This document shows, piece by piece, positions 14,301 through 22,696 of a DNA stretch of 64,000 nucleotides. Each line of letters opens with the position of its first letter. Positions within the stretch are counted from its first letter, which is position 1. The DNA comes from Mytilus galloprovincialis (lineage: Eukaryota; Mollusca; Bivalvia; Mytilida; Mytilidae), in NCBI RefSeq assembly GCF_965363235.1, contig NC_134851.1:23485847-23549846 (forward strand), written 5' to 3'. The notes under the pieces are model-generated. The model did no database searches and had not been told where the DNA came from. It saw only the letters and a list, made by a program, of their open reading frames with translations. A program made the position numbers and the translations under genes.

Positions 14301-15251
14301 ATAAAATATCTTCTCTAAATACCTATAAGTTTTGTATTGATATTTTAGTCTCCATTTGACGAACTTGTGAGATTTTTAAATGGTAGGCATTTTATTAGCT
14401 TCGACGCTCTCAAAATTATAATTCGGCATATCATAAACAACTGATAAAATATACATTGCGTATTATTTAATACACAATTATATTAAAGGCATTGCAGTGA
14501 TCACATATGTTTCACTATCTTTTTATATCTGTTGGCAATCATGCCATATTCACTTTTGTACACTAATATGATAATCCGGATATCAGTGTGCAGACCTGTT
14601 TTAAAATCAGATAATTATATGTGATTCGTTTTGCAGAATTTGTACATGTTAAGCCTTAAAGTTTATAAATCTCATGCTAATACTTTAACTAGGGTTTATG
14701 CAAAATATATACAACTTAAGTTATTTGGTAAATATGTATTACGCATTTTGGTGTTCATCTAAAGAGATAAATGCAATAATGTTTTGTATTATTTTCAATA
14801 ATTCATGACATTCGCTTTAATAGTGATGTTTTTCTTGTAATTGTCTTTTAATCAACTGTGTTAATTTGTACATCGTATTACATCTTCAAATATGAATGTT
14901 TTTCGTAACACTTACTCTTATTTTTCATAACAATTATTATTTTTTTTAGATTTCCTGACAGAAAAAGGTATAATGGCTATAGGAAAGTTGCTGAACGCAG
15001 ACAAACTGTTTGAAACTGTTCTTCATCTAGATATGAAACAGGTTCAATATGACCAAATTTGTGAAAAAGTACCATCAAGTAACAGGCAAGCTTTCACATT
15101 GCTAAAAACTGCTCTCGATCAACTAAAGCACAGCAAAGTTGATAAGTTAGTATCTGCCCTTGAAAGTGTTGGTGAAGGAGGATTAGCTGAAAGTATTCGT
15201 CAATTATACAAAGACAGAAAAGAGTTGTCCCAAATACAGATGATACATTAA
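3082..15251 (+). CDS. ZU5 and death-fold (CARD-like) domain protein, 12 exons, 750 aa
   Basis: Exons: 3082-3158, 3594-3680, 4656-4736, 5682-5777, 6361-6429, 7628-7693, 8302-8355, 10174-10495, 11848-12027, 12747-13039, 13527-14152, 14950-15251. All introns are GT...AG, all phases agree, and the sum is 2,253 nt, an exact 751 codons with the stop. Domains: residues 1-176 hydrophilic and helical; 177-300 beta-rich module; ZU5 core about 285-400 with ITFPPGA at 328-334; UPA-like region about 400-610; low-complexity linker about 610-650; death fold 655-738. ZU5-UPA-death-fold proteins (UNC5, PIDD, ankyrins; FIIND-CARD in CARD8 and NLRP1) are adaptors that assemble signalling complexes through the C-terminal domain. 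There is no signal peptide or membrane segment, so a cytosolic location is likely. The ATG at 3082 lies two bases inside an exon, and earlier coding exons cannot be excluded. I am sure of the gene model, less sure of the exact function. Confidence 0.85.
4205..4345 (-). repeat. dispersed repeat, family B fragment in intron 2
   Basis: Contains 'cgccacatgtggcacccgtc' next to 'tcaggtgctctggtag'. As I recall it, this is the start of a Mytilus family whose other pieces here are 17225-17340 (+), 18385-18615 (+) and 40035-40190 (+), the latter two ending 'gtccctcttt'. It is inverted and lies inside intron 2 of the ZU5/death-fold gene. Confidence 0.65.
7145..7310 (+). repeat. decayed family D repeat in intron 5
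   Basis: Aligns by eye with the family D copy at 44880-45062: 'accatagctgtagttggaaa' against 'acctttgctgtttatggcaa', then 'agagtcatttccagac' against 'tgagtcatttgtagac'. It creates a 76-codon ORF (7147-7377) that has no matching splice sites and is not counted as an exon. Confidence 0.6.
8640..8810. repeat. cluster of short 'ggatttaag' repeats in intron 7
   Basis: Several copies of 'ggatttaagc' and 'attaaggttaatgcc'-like words in both orientations (for example 'aggatttaagctgaaatcct', which is self-complementary at its ends). Probably a decayed dispersed element. Confidence 0.4.
9230..9950. other. CpG-retaining block in intron 7
   Basis: This stretch is noticeably richer in CG and ACGT words ('acgtacgtatgcgggtcgcg', 'gcgcgttgctaaacgc') than the surrounding AT-rich intron, but it has no long ORF in any frame. 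It may be a dispersed element that inserted recently enough to keep its CpGs, or an unmethylated regulatory stretch. Confidence 0.35.
10174..10495 (+). CDS. exon 8: beta-rich module before the ZU5 core
   Basis: The 322-nt exon encodes residues 177-284 in the frame starting one base in. A different frame of the same exon shows a 76-codon ORF (10068-10298), which is a shadow. The module starts TFYDIGCGIQIYSTTD, contains GMITVRVKLP and ends FGPKWSLVEASLK, a strand pattern I would expect of a CS- or ZU5-like beta sandwich. PIDD carries two ZU5 units in a row, so this may be a first, divergent one. Acceptor 'atttatag', donor 'gtatat'. Confidence 0.75.
11275..11495. repeat. MITE-like dispersed repeat in intron 8
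   Basis: The words 'ttcgtggattgagggaaac', 'gaacattcaaatttgtggtt' and 'gaatgaatccacag'-like ends match a Mytilus repeat I recall. 'tccacgaa' and 'ttcgtgga' occur as inverted pairs. The minus-strand ORFs at 11264-11639 are repeat sequence. Confidence 0.6.
11848..12027 (+). CDS. exon 9: ZU5 signature exon
   Basis: The exon encodes residues 285-344, including the ZU5 hallmark ITFPPGAVVKEES preceded by the Gly/Tyr-rich strand PTGYKYIAQTDTR. I chose the donor at 12028 (gtacgt) over continued reading to a stop at 12081 because the downstream exon then continues the family pattern directly (SICLH joined to VIPVNKEIL). The ORF beyond 12027 is intron read-through. Acceptor 'atttcttcag'. Confidence 0.8.
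12747..13039 (+). CDS. exon 10: end of ZU5, start of the UPA-like region
   Basis: The exon encodes residues 345-441. It opens with VIPVNKEILRRQYEERSKKG and holds AILAISDCLYTS followed by the strand VQVKLPLND, the usual order at the ZU5/UPA boundary. The ORF is also open for 27 codons upstream (from 12666), but no acceptor lies there and those codons would interrupt the ZU5 strand, so the acceptor 'tatttgtcag' at 12746 is preferred. It ends in phase 2 before 'gtaggt'. Confidence 0.75.
13175..13445 (-). repeat. dispersed repeat, family C, inside intron 10
   Basis: The block from 'ggaaatggagaatgtgtcaa' to 'ggctcctgaatggggac' is an inverted copy of the family at 19205-19480 and 19557-19690 (shared features: 'gttgtctctttga', 'ctgaagtacgc', 'ctaaactcc'). 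The 60-codon ORF at 13123-13305 falls within and next to it and is not an exon. Confidence 0.7.
13527..14152 (+). CDS. exon 11: UPA-like region and linker
   Basis: The longest exon (626 nt, residues 442-650). The first two thirds are beta-strand rich (ICKILFFVNDV, GLTVLLACIEKSKM, KIDINLKGCF, LDLTFLP, FVVEIKHKID), as in the UPA fold that follows ZU5. The last ~50 residues (GRNTPDRRARTAQHDQTM and on) are basic, polar and probably disordered, forming the tether to the death fold. No His-Phe-Ser triplet, the autocleavage site of PIDD and FIIND proteins, occurs anywhere in the 750 residues. Confidence 0.75.
14950..15251 (+). CDS. exon 12: C-terminal death-fold domain, CARD-like
   Basis: The last exon encodes residues 651-750 and the stop. 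It predicts about six helices. The order ADKLFETVLHLDM, QICEKVPSSNRQAFTLLKTAL, KVDKLVSALESVGEGGLAESI follows the CARD pattern, in which an Arg and a Leu-Leu pair precede helix 4 and a 'F..L...G...LA' ending closes helices 5-6. A Death domain is the alternative, because UNC5 and PIDD end in one. The helix count and the C-terminal position support a death-superfamily fold whichever subfamily it is. Confidence 0.6.
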
Positions 15252-15565
15252 TTATTCATTCACTTGCCTTTCTCCAGACTGTTCTTTAATAAGAACACAA
15301 CTAATCTAACAGTGTAATTATCAAAAAGTCACCAACTTTACCATTAATTAATCAAAGGGATATATATATATATATGTTGTGTCTGCAACGCATCATACAA
15401 TTTGCTATATATACGATTTTTTGCCATGTTGTAGCGCCTTAACATTGCAACATTTGTGGAGCTCTTATGTTGTTTAAAATCACATCATGTTTGTGTAATC
15501 TGTAAACAAATCCTGAATTGGGAATCCTTTTGTGACATTTCCTACCATTGCATAGTTATCAAAAG
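15252..15565. other. 3' flank of the ZU5/death-fold gene
   Basis: Non-coding. Holds a short (TA)n run at 15361-15376. No clear AATAAA signal close to the stop; the nearest good one is at about 16463 ('gaaataaaaataaa'). Confidence 0.45.
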
Positions 15566-15720
15566 TACCAGGATTATAATTTAATACGCCAGACGCGCGT
15601 TTCGTCTACATAAGACTCATCAGTGACGCTCAAATCGAAATATTTATAAAGCCAAACAAGTACAAAGTTGAAGAGCATTGAGGATCAAAAATTCCAAAAA
15701 GTTGTGCCATTTGCATCCTA
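15566..15720 (-). repeat. dispersed repeat, family D
   Basis: Inverted copy with 'cgccagacgcgcgtttcgtc' and 'gactcatcagtgacgctca'. The plus-strand copy is at 44880-45062 and a decayed one at 7145-7310. This is one of the commonest mussel repeats known to me and the best single clue to the organism. Confidence 0.8.
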
Positions 15721-16719
15721 GACTATTAAAAAAAACAGGAACATGACGCGTTTGACTTGATAATCGGAGGTATTGTTCAAAGTCATATGCCTTCATTCCC
15801 TTTGTTTACGTGTTTTTGTATTCTATGATATTGTTTACTGTTAATCATTCATTTTTAATGATGAGTGCTTCTGATTTAATTCAGTTTTTGTTTCATTAAT
15901 ATTTTCGTCGTAGTATATTATGATCTCAATGCTCTTTTCTGATTTTTCTTTAATTATTCATGTTTATGTTACATTTGTAAAATCAGACGTCTTCTGCTGT
16001 AAGGTCAAACGTATGTTTTGAAGGTAAATTGTAACCAGAATCAATTGATTAAATAATGAACAAGTGGTTTAAGCTTATAATTGAAGATTAAATAAGATTC
16101 AGGCATAATAATCATATTTGACATTTAGGACAGTAAATCGAGTTAATAATTTCAAATAACGCACAGTTCAATTAATCTGCTTTCGATACATTGCATTGTT
16201 TTGACATAACTTGTTCATGTTTTCTTTTTTTATTTTGTCTACGGTTAAAATGCTTTAACATGTTTAAGGGTCATATTTTGATTTAAATTTGTTGATAAAA
16301 AAAAATTAAAAAAAAGAGAGAAAAAGAAAAGACGTTAATGCATATTGTTCGTTTTTTTGTTTACATATGTTATGTTTCTTGTTTATATTATCACTGTATT
16401 AAAAGTTATTGATCACCGTTTTGTAACCGTGTTGTGAAATGACTGTATACTAATGTGTTTGAAATAAAAATAAAATATATGCTAGCGTACATAAATGATG
16501 TCCACTGTATTAACTGAATGTACGATAGTATAGACTATGTGTCATCTTGGAGATAGAGTCTTGTAAATGTTTTTGGACTATCTCTATTATACATAGTAAA
16601 ACGAATCAGGACCAACTCTATTCATATTTAGACTTCACCCATGATGGACCATAATCTAAATTGATAAACAATTATATAACACAAATTCGTAGCGTAGGTT
16701 ATTAAACGTTTGCAAATGT

Positions 16720-17135
16720 TTGGTTTTGAGCGTTACTGATCAAAGTAAATCCAGAAAAGACGCAAGAAATTATTAAACGTGTTGTTTTTATTTTTTACAT
16801 CATTGGGCCGATACTTCTGCTGGTGGACTATCAGTCCCCGACGGTATCATTAGCTCAGTAGTCAGTATTTCGGTACTGTTATGATGTAACAAACTTTACT
16901 AAAATTGTCCGTTTATAAATTCTGAAATTATTAGGAAACTAAGGTTTCAACTCCCTCAAGCAAAGTTGGCTTTAGATGAATTTGGTTAGTTATTTTAGGT
17001 ATTGTTGACATATAGCTTTTCAACGGTTTCGGTACTTATACATCTTAGGATTTCAAATGTATAGCTTTGAGGGTTCCTGATAAAGGTAAATCCGAAAAAA
17101 CGCTTCGGACGCAGGAAATTATTAAGCGTGTTTTT
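16720..17135. repeat. dispersed repeat with an internal direct duplication
   Basis: 'taaatccagaaaagacgcaagaaattattaaacgtg' (about 16747-16781, quoted here only by its ends 'taaatccagaaaagacgc' and 'aaattattaaacgtg') recurs as 'taaatccgaaaaaacgc' and 'aaattattaagcgtg' at about 17089-17130. Between them lies 'gctggtggactatcagtccc' and 'agtagtcagtatttcggtac', part of a family D relative. A fragment with 'cggtagtcagtatttc' is at 51725. Confidence 0.6.
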
Positions 17136-17224
17136 TTTTGTTTTTTTTTATCAGATTATTCCACATGTAATATCGACAATATATTAAAGGAAAACTATTA
17201 ATTTAAAGTTTATTATTTAATATA

Positions 17225-17340
17225 TTTATTTAGACAAGTGTCACATGCGGAACAGATTCCATACCCTTCCGGAGCACCTGAAATTACAAATGATATTTTT
17301 TGAGTTGGTGTTGTTCAGTCTCAAGTGTTTTATGTTTGTT
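17225..17340 (+). repeat. dispersed repeat, family B fragment
   Basis: 'tacccttccggagcacctg' with the following 'ttgttcagtctcaagtgtttt' is the middle of family B. It breaks off before the part represented at 18385-18615. Confidence 0.6.
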
Positions 17341-17494
17341 TTAAATACTGAAGTTTGCATAAAAAAGAAGATGTGTATGTTAGCCAATGACGAGTGTGAT
17401 TCAAATACATAAGCATCGCAAAGAGGTCTGGCAGAGATTAAACTATAAATAAATGAAGTCCATACATGTATTGAGGAAGATGGTATGCAAAGGT

Positions 17495-17748
17495 CTAAAG
17501 TTGTCGTCCAAATTTATTTCCAAAGACAACCATATAAAAATATTTCATGATGGAAACAATTAAATTACGAAGAAAAATATCCAAAATAGTAAAGATTATT
17601 AGCAAATCTTCTTTGTCTTTGATTTCTGAACGCTGCAACAAACTGTATATTACAGACGAGCAGATGTCTAGAAATTGTTCCCGCGTTATGCGCTGTGTCA
17701 TTCGATGTTCAAATTTCCTTTCTACCATTTGCACCATATATCCTGCTG
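17495..17748 (-). CDS. possible minus-strand terminal exon, unknown protein
   Basis: An 80-plus-codon open frame follows an acceptor-like 'atttttacag'. It would encode a helical segment (FLDICSSVIYSLLQ, IIFTILDIFLRNLIVSI) that ends in a stop at 17495. The plus strand is also open here (17547-17780), which weakens the case. Its acceptor phase does not match the donor of the exon-like block at 18667-19016, so the two cannot be joined directly. Not recognised. Confidence 0.15.
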
Positions 17749-18384
17749 TAAAAATCTTCAATAAGACAAATTTAAATTAGAAAATATTTGTACGATTTTT
17801 TCATGCAACATTGAAGAATTCTCTACTGTATATGCAACTTAACAAAACATATCTTGAATTGTATTACATTTTCGTCAAGCCATGAGCAAGATGTTGAAGT
17901 CTACATGAAGACCTGGATCGTTTAATTTTGTTATTAGATTTCATTGATATATCTTCTTGATCCTTTTGTTTGATGAGTTTTAGCTTTTGATATTGCTATT
18001 TGATAAGGGACTTTCCGTTTTGAATTTTCCTCGGAGATCATTATTTTTATGATTTTACTTTTTGAACCAGTGATTTAAAACACCAAATAGATACAGCATA
18101 TGCAAAGGCACGACTACAATTTAATGTCGTGTTCTTATTGTTTACGTCTCTTTCTAATTGATAGATTACTAACGACATCATTTTTCCCGATGTTATGTTT
18201 TTCTATAGATTATGAAAAAATAACCAAACGTATGAACTCGAAAAACTACGAAAGAAGTGAAAAGATAATAATACGAAAAACATTTGTGTGAGATGTAAAT
18301 ACAAGATTTTCGCCCTTTTTGTTGGTGAAAAATTATAGATCTGTGGATTATATGTCAGACTATTGGCAAATACGAGGAAGATAT

Positions 18385-18615
18385 TTTATACATGTTTGAT
18401 CACGTGACTCTATCCTTCGTTTTTCTATTGATTTATCATGTTTATTGCTAGGTCAGTATACTTGCTAACCATTTGTACTTATTGTATATTTTTTATACCA
18501 TTATTTGTCTGTTTGGTTTTTTCCTTCTAGCCATGGTGTTGTCAGTTTATTTTTCGATCTATGAGTTTGAAAGTCCCTCGGGTATCTTTCGTCCCTCTTT
18601 TAAAGCTTTTTTGAT
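18385..18615 (+). repeat. dispersed repeat, family B
   Basis: Carries 'agccatggtgttgtcagttt' and 'ggtatctttcgtccctcttt', nearly the same as 40108-40180. The 100-codon ORF beginning at 18473 is this repeat read through. Confidence 0.75.
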
Positions 18616-18666
18616 TGTGCTACACAGTCTGCGTGTATGTGTATCATCTGCAATAATTGTAAATAC

Positions 18667-19016
18667 CTTAGAAAAATTTAGAACTGAGCTGGAACTGTCC
18701 GTGTCAACAAAGTCATTAAAACTTGGAGCTTTGTTTGTCCTGTATTTTGTATTGAAGTCATGGCCAGGAAAATGATTCATTTGAGGATTTGAATGTTGAC
18801 TAGGAAAATGGTTCATTTTGGGATTGGAATTTTGGCTTGGAAAATGATTCATTTCAGAATTTAAATGTTGACCGGGAAAATGGTTCATTTGAGGATTTGA
18901 ATGTTGGCTGAAATGTTCCTCGTTATTATGGCTAGAACGTTTAGCCTTCCTATGATGTTCTTTAACTTTGTCAATTGTTTATCCCTTTATTATATCAGAC
19001 ATCATTTTTTTCAAAT
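18667..19016 (-). pseudogene. exon-like block with 12-residue NHFP repeats, one stop
   Basis: On the minus strand a good acceptor ('tattctttattgcag') ends at 19017 and a donor 'gtattt' begins at 18666. The 350 nt between them (phase 1 to phase 0) are open except for one TAA at about 18981. The protein reads basic first (KVKEHHRKAKRSS), then four and a half 12-residue units of the form MNHFPxQxxNxx, then DTDSSSSVLNFSK. The units are a 36-bp minisatellite at about 18756-18915. The stop differs from CAA by one base. No homologue recognised. It may be a real exon with a recent null allele, or a minisatellite that happens to be open. Confidence 0.35.
18756..18915. repeat. 36-bp minisatellite, about 4.5 copies
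   Basis: Units begin 'atgattcatttgaggattt', 'atggttcattttgggattg', 'atgattcatttcagaattt' and 'atggttcatttgaggattt'. The 36-bp period keeps a minus-strand frame open. Third positions and a few first positions vary, as in a coding repeat under weak constraint. Confidence 0.75.
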
Positions 19017-19130
19017 CTGCAATAAAGAATATTAATAATTAACCAACTTTTCAAATTGTCAATGTTAAAAAGACTAACTTGTCTTTATATATACAAAAAC
19101 ATACTCTACATTGGCTAGATGTATAAAATG

Positions 19131-19164
19131 GGGGATTGGGGGGGGGGGGGGGGCATCGGGGTTG
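19131..19164 (+). repeat. G-run, possible G-quadruplex
   Basis: An uninterrupted run of about 16 G with GGGG on each side at short spacing ('ggggattggg' before, 'catcggggtt' after). This meets the usual four-G-tract rule on the plus strand. Confidence 0.6.
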
Positions 19165-19204
19165 AGATCTAAAAAAAAAATCTGTCACCCCACCGTATTT
19201 TTTG

Positions 19205-19690
19205 AGCCTGTCGCAAGTCAGGAGCCTATGGTCTTTGTTAGTCTTGTAAGATTTTAAATTTTAGTTTCTTGTGTATATTTTGGAGTTTAGTATGACGTTC
19301 ATTATCACTGAACTAGTATACAAGATTGTTTAGAGGCCAGCTGAAGTACGCATCCGGGTGCGGGCGTTTCTCACTGTATCAAAGTCCATTTAATGGCCTT
19401 CGGCTGATGATGCTTGCTCTTTGATCGAGTTGTTGTCTCTTTGAAACAATCCCCATTTCAATTTTCAATTTTATCTTTCCCACATGGAATGTTTGTTCAA
19501 TCAATATGAATCCTAATCATTCAAACGTCAATTATCATTAAACCATTTGTGTAAAGGGGGAAGCAGAAACACGCCTTCGGGTGCAGGATTTTCTTGCTGT
19601 ATTGAAGATCCATTTTTGACCTTTGTCTGTTAACTGCACTTTGGTCGGGTTGTTGTCTCTTTGACATATTCCCATTTCCATTCTTAATAT
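19205..19690 (+). repeat. dispersed repeat, family C, two partial copies
   Basis: Copy one, 19205-19480, runs from 'cgcaagtcaggagcctatgg' to 'gttgttgtctctttgaaac'. Copy two, 19557-19690, repeats its second half ('cgccttcgggtgcaggattt' to 'gggttgttgtctctttgac'). An inverted copy sits in intron 10 of the ZU5/death-fold gene. Confidence 0.75.
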
Positions 19691-20505
19691 TAAGGTTTAC
19701 GAAATGAATGACTGGGTAAATATAAGCAAATATACAATGTCGGTTTGCTTAGTTTAAGCAAGTACTTTACATATATTATACAATTATCTACGATTTAAAT
19801 TATACATTGATGGACACATGTCCGTAATGCGTCTTTTTGGAGACACAGATCTACATATGACCAACTATGGAATTACAACCCTCCTCAAGTGTAACACAAA
19901 AACCTGATATTGAAAAGCAAAAGCAAGCAATAAGTACACATGATACTTAATACTTATTTACGTATAACATATACGCAACTTTCTATAACGATCACATGAA
20001 GATCATCAATATTTCATTGTATTTACACATTATGTTATTTGTCCTTTGGTACAAGTCATAAAGATGTAACACGGATTTAAATTGATGCTATGACCTAAGT
20101 GCTAAAACGTTTTAACAGCAGAAATACTGGACTCAAAGGGAAAATAAATACAAGAAAAGTCCATTAAACTGACAAAATCAAACAATAGACTAAATCAACC
20201 AACAGAACAAATATAAACCACGGTCATATTCCTGTCTTGTTGCAGACATTTTCCTAAGAAAAAGTGGGTTAAATCTCTTTATTAGCTATACATTCCTCCC
20301 ATTTGTATTGTAAAACATAGTTCTATGTTTTTGATTTTTCAAGTTCATTTATGTTTTACATCCATAAATAAGTTCAAACAATAACATTGTCAGATTAGAA
20401 GACTGGAGTCTATCAATAGTTTTATTTACACGTACATTCCATCTAAATGGATCAGAGCGTAAATGCGTATCTTAAACGAACCGTGTCTGTGGTGTTTTTA
20501 ATCGT
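19691..20505. other. intergenic, no gene seen
   Basis: AT-rich, with no ORF of note. I see no recognisable repeat beyond scattered A/T runs. Confidence 0.4.
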
Positions 20506-20509
20506 ACAG

Positions 20510-20585
20510 ATGGGTTAGAGTTAACTTGTTGACTGCTTTTTAAGTTAACTTGAGAATTTTTAAGCAGACCAGCAAGTTAACTTCG
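20510..20585. repeat. AGTTAACTT palindromes, left cluster
   Basis: Three GTTAAC cores occur in ~70 bp ('agagttaacttg', 'taagttaacttg', 'caagttaactt'), joined to 'gcagaccag'. The same two words dominate 38225-38605 on the far side of the satellite array. Confidence 0.6.
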
Positions 20586-20589
20586 TCTA

Positions 20590-20820
20590 CGGTGGACCAG
20601 ACCTTCGGTCCGCTTTTTTATGACTGTTGCAGACCTATCGACGGGTCTGCTCGAGACCAGACCTGTGGACAAGTCTGCTTTTGACCAGTCCTGAGGACAG
20701 GTCTGCCCCAGACCAGACATGTGGACAGGTATGGTCCTGACCAGACCTGTGGACAGGTCTGCTTCTGACCAGACCTGTAGACAAGTCTGCTATTGACCAG
20801 ACCTGGGGACATGTCTGCTT
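20590..20820. repeat. 28-bp hairpin-forming minisatellite
   Basis: About seven units on a 28-bp period from 'gaccagacctgtggac' to 'tctgcttct'. Each unit is itself an inverted repeat: CAGACCTG, a four-base loop, CAGGTCTG. Variants keep most of the pairing. The 64-codon minus-strand ORF across it (20618-20812) is a consequence of the repeat. Confidence 0.85.
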
Positions 20821-21003
20821 ATGAAATGTTATCGTTTTTGCGACTTTTCATATCAGACTTGAGCTTTATAAAAATACGGTATAAACAACATTCGCATTGT
20901 TCTTCCCCAGAAGGCCTCTGATAGCAAATTTCTTTACTTGCTATACTCTACTAGACATTATTCATAACAACACAATTCTTTCTTTTTTTATTTTTTGTAT
21001 TCT

Positions 21004-21642
21004 TAACGTGACGGTACCCAAATTGCACCTATTTTGACAGTTTTTTCACCTACGTTTTTTTATGATCAAGAAATAAATGTCCTTAATGTGTTTATTTTGT
21101 AGCCCTATCCTTCTTTATTGTATAGGTACACCAATTTAATTTTTAATCAATATTGAGTCATAAAAAAATTGGTTTGAATCAACCTCCAAACTATCCATGA
21201 TTCTGTAATGAGGAGCTAGTACCCAAATTGCATCCATGCTTAAATTCACATCGTCAAACGTCTAATAACCGAGCTTTTGTTTAATTTCTTCAAATATTTT
21301 GAACAATTGGATATTAGTTCATGCTTACTCTTCATATTTTACGAAATGAATACTTATAATATATTGTATTTGTTAATTTTAAAAAGATGACGTTTTGATG
21401 ACGTCGCATGATGACGTTTTCGTATATTTTGCTTTTTCAGTAAACAGTCCATCTGTTGATAAATACTGTGAACGTTCAGTGTATATCTAAATATGTTTAC
21501 CTATGTTGAAAGATGTGCATAGTATGAAATCATAAAAATACAAATTGTTTAGTCTCTAGGAAATCTTGTAAGATTTCCGTTGCTTTTTTTTCTAAATAGG
21601 TGCAATTTGGGTACTCGGTGCAATTTGGGTACCCTTACGTTA
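21004..21642. mobile_element. 640-bp element with terminal inverted repeats (MITE)
   Basis: The left end 'taacgtgacggtacccaaat' continues 'tgcacctattt'. The right end reads inward as the complement ('aaataggtgcaatttgggta' at 21594, then 'ggtgcaatttgggtaccctt' to 21642). The right end holds the inner motif twice, and a further copy, 'agtacccaaattgca', lies inside at 21218. No ORF, so a non-autonomous DNA transposon. The target duplication is unclear (possibly TTA or TTAA). Confidence 0.75.
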
Positions 21643-22012
21643 CATACACTAGTCAATTACATAGAGCTATCATATTTGTTTAATTAGAAGGCGGATAGAA
21701 AGGTTATCCAACGCATAGGAACTACATTCTTATATCATGGGATATCAACATCTTTGTCGACGTTACTTCGTTCCCCGTTTTTTACCTGTTTCTTCCTAAT
21801 TTTTACTTTATGCATTTATACATGCATGGATATTTCATTGTTATTCTACTTGTTTGAATTGGATTTACTATTCTTTTTCCGCAGAATATTCTTACGAAAA
21901 TTGTACAGTTGTACAGTGTCCGGATATGTGGTAAACCTGTGACGGGATTGCTTCCCTTGGAAAAAACTTAAGTAGATACTTAGTCAGCCGTAAGCGGTTG
22001 AGCTAAGGAAGT

Positions 22013-22085
22013 ACTTCTTTAGCTCAGTCGGTTAGCGCGCTGCCTTGTAACACAGAGGTACCAGGTTCGAGTCCCGGTGGAGACA
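22013..22085 (+). tRNA. tRNA-Thr(TGT)-like sequence, copy 1 (probably pseudogene)
   Basis: A box 'tagctcagtcgg' at 22020-22031 and B box 'ggttcgagtcc' at 22064-22074 fit the Pol III type 2 consensus, and the anticodon-loop words 'cttgtaa' would give TGT. The acceptor strands ('acttctt' and 'tggagac') do not pair, the T stem has one mismatch, and the anticodon stem is poor. Best read as a tRNA-derived SINE head rather than a working tRNA. Confidence 0.45.
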
Positions 22086-22319
22086 AGAAATTTTGTAATG
22101 AAATTCGTGCTCTCCGGTTACATTGGCGACCAACAATAATATCCCACGGTTAGAAGAATTACCAAGCCAGGTTAAAATATAAATATAAAAAAAAGATGAA
22201 AAATATCATCATTATAGAGTATAATGACTCTTGAGGTGGTGGGAGTGTGACGGGATTGCTTCCCTTAGAAAAACTTAAGTAGATACTTAGTCAGCCGTAA
22301 GCGGTTGAGCTAAGGAAGT

Positions 22320-22392
22320 ACTTCTTTAGCTCAGTCGGTTAGCGCGCTGCCTTGTAACACAGAGGTACCGGGTTCGAGTCCCGGTGGAGACA
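22320..22392 (+). tRNA. tRNA-Thr(TGT)-like sequence, copy 2 (probably pseudogene)
   Basis: Same boxes as copy 1, but this copy has a perfect five-pair T stem ('ccggg' with 'cccgg'), so it may be closest to the ancestral form. The acceptor stem still fails to pair. Confidence 0.45.
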
Positions 22393-22623
22393 AGCAATTT
22401 TGTAATGAAATTCGTGCTCTCCGGTTACATTGGCGCCCAACAATAATAACCCACGATTAGAAGAATTACCTAGCCAGATTAAAATATAAATATAAAAAAG
22501 ATGAAAATATCATCATTATAGAGTATAATGACTCTTGAGGTGGGGGAAGTGTGACGGGATTACTTCCCTTAGAAAAACTTAAGTAGATACTTAGTCAGCC
22601 GTAAGCGGTTGAGCTAAGGAAGT

Positions 22624-22696
22624 ACTTCTTTAGCTCAGTCGGTTAGCGCGCTGCCTTGTAACACAGAGGTACCTGGTTCGAGTCCCGGTGGAGACA
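22624..22696 (+). tRNA. tRNA-Thr(TGT)-like sequence, copy 3 (probably pseudogene)
   Basis: Same boxes again; the T stem has one mismatch ('cctgg' with 'cccgg'). It lies in the truncated last unit, about 180 bp before the satellite array. Confidence 0.45.
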
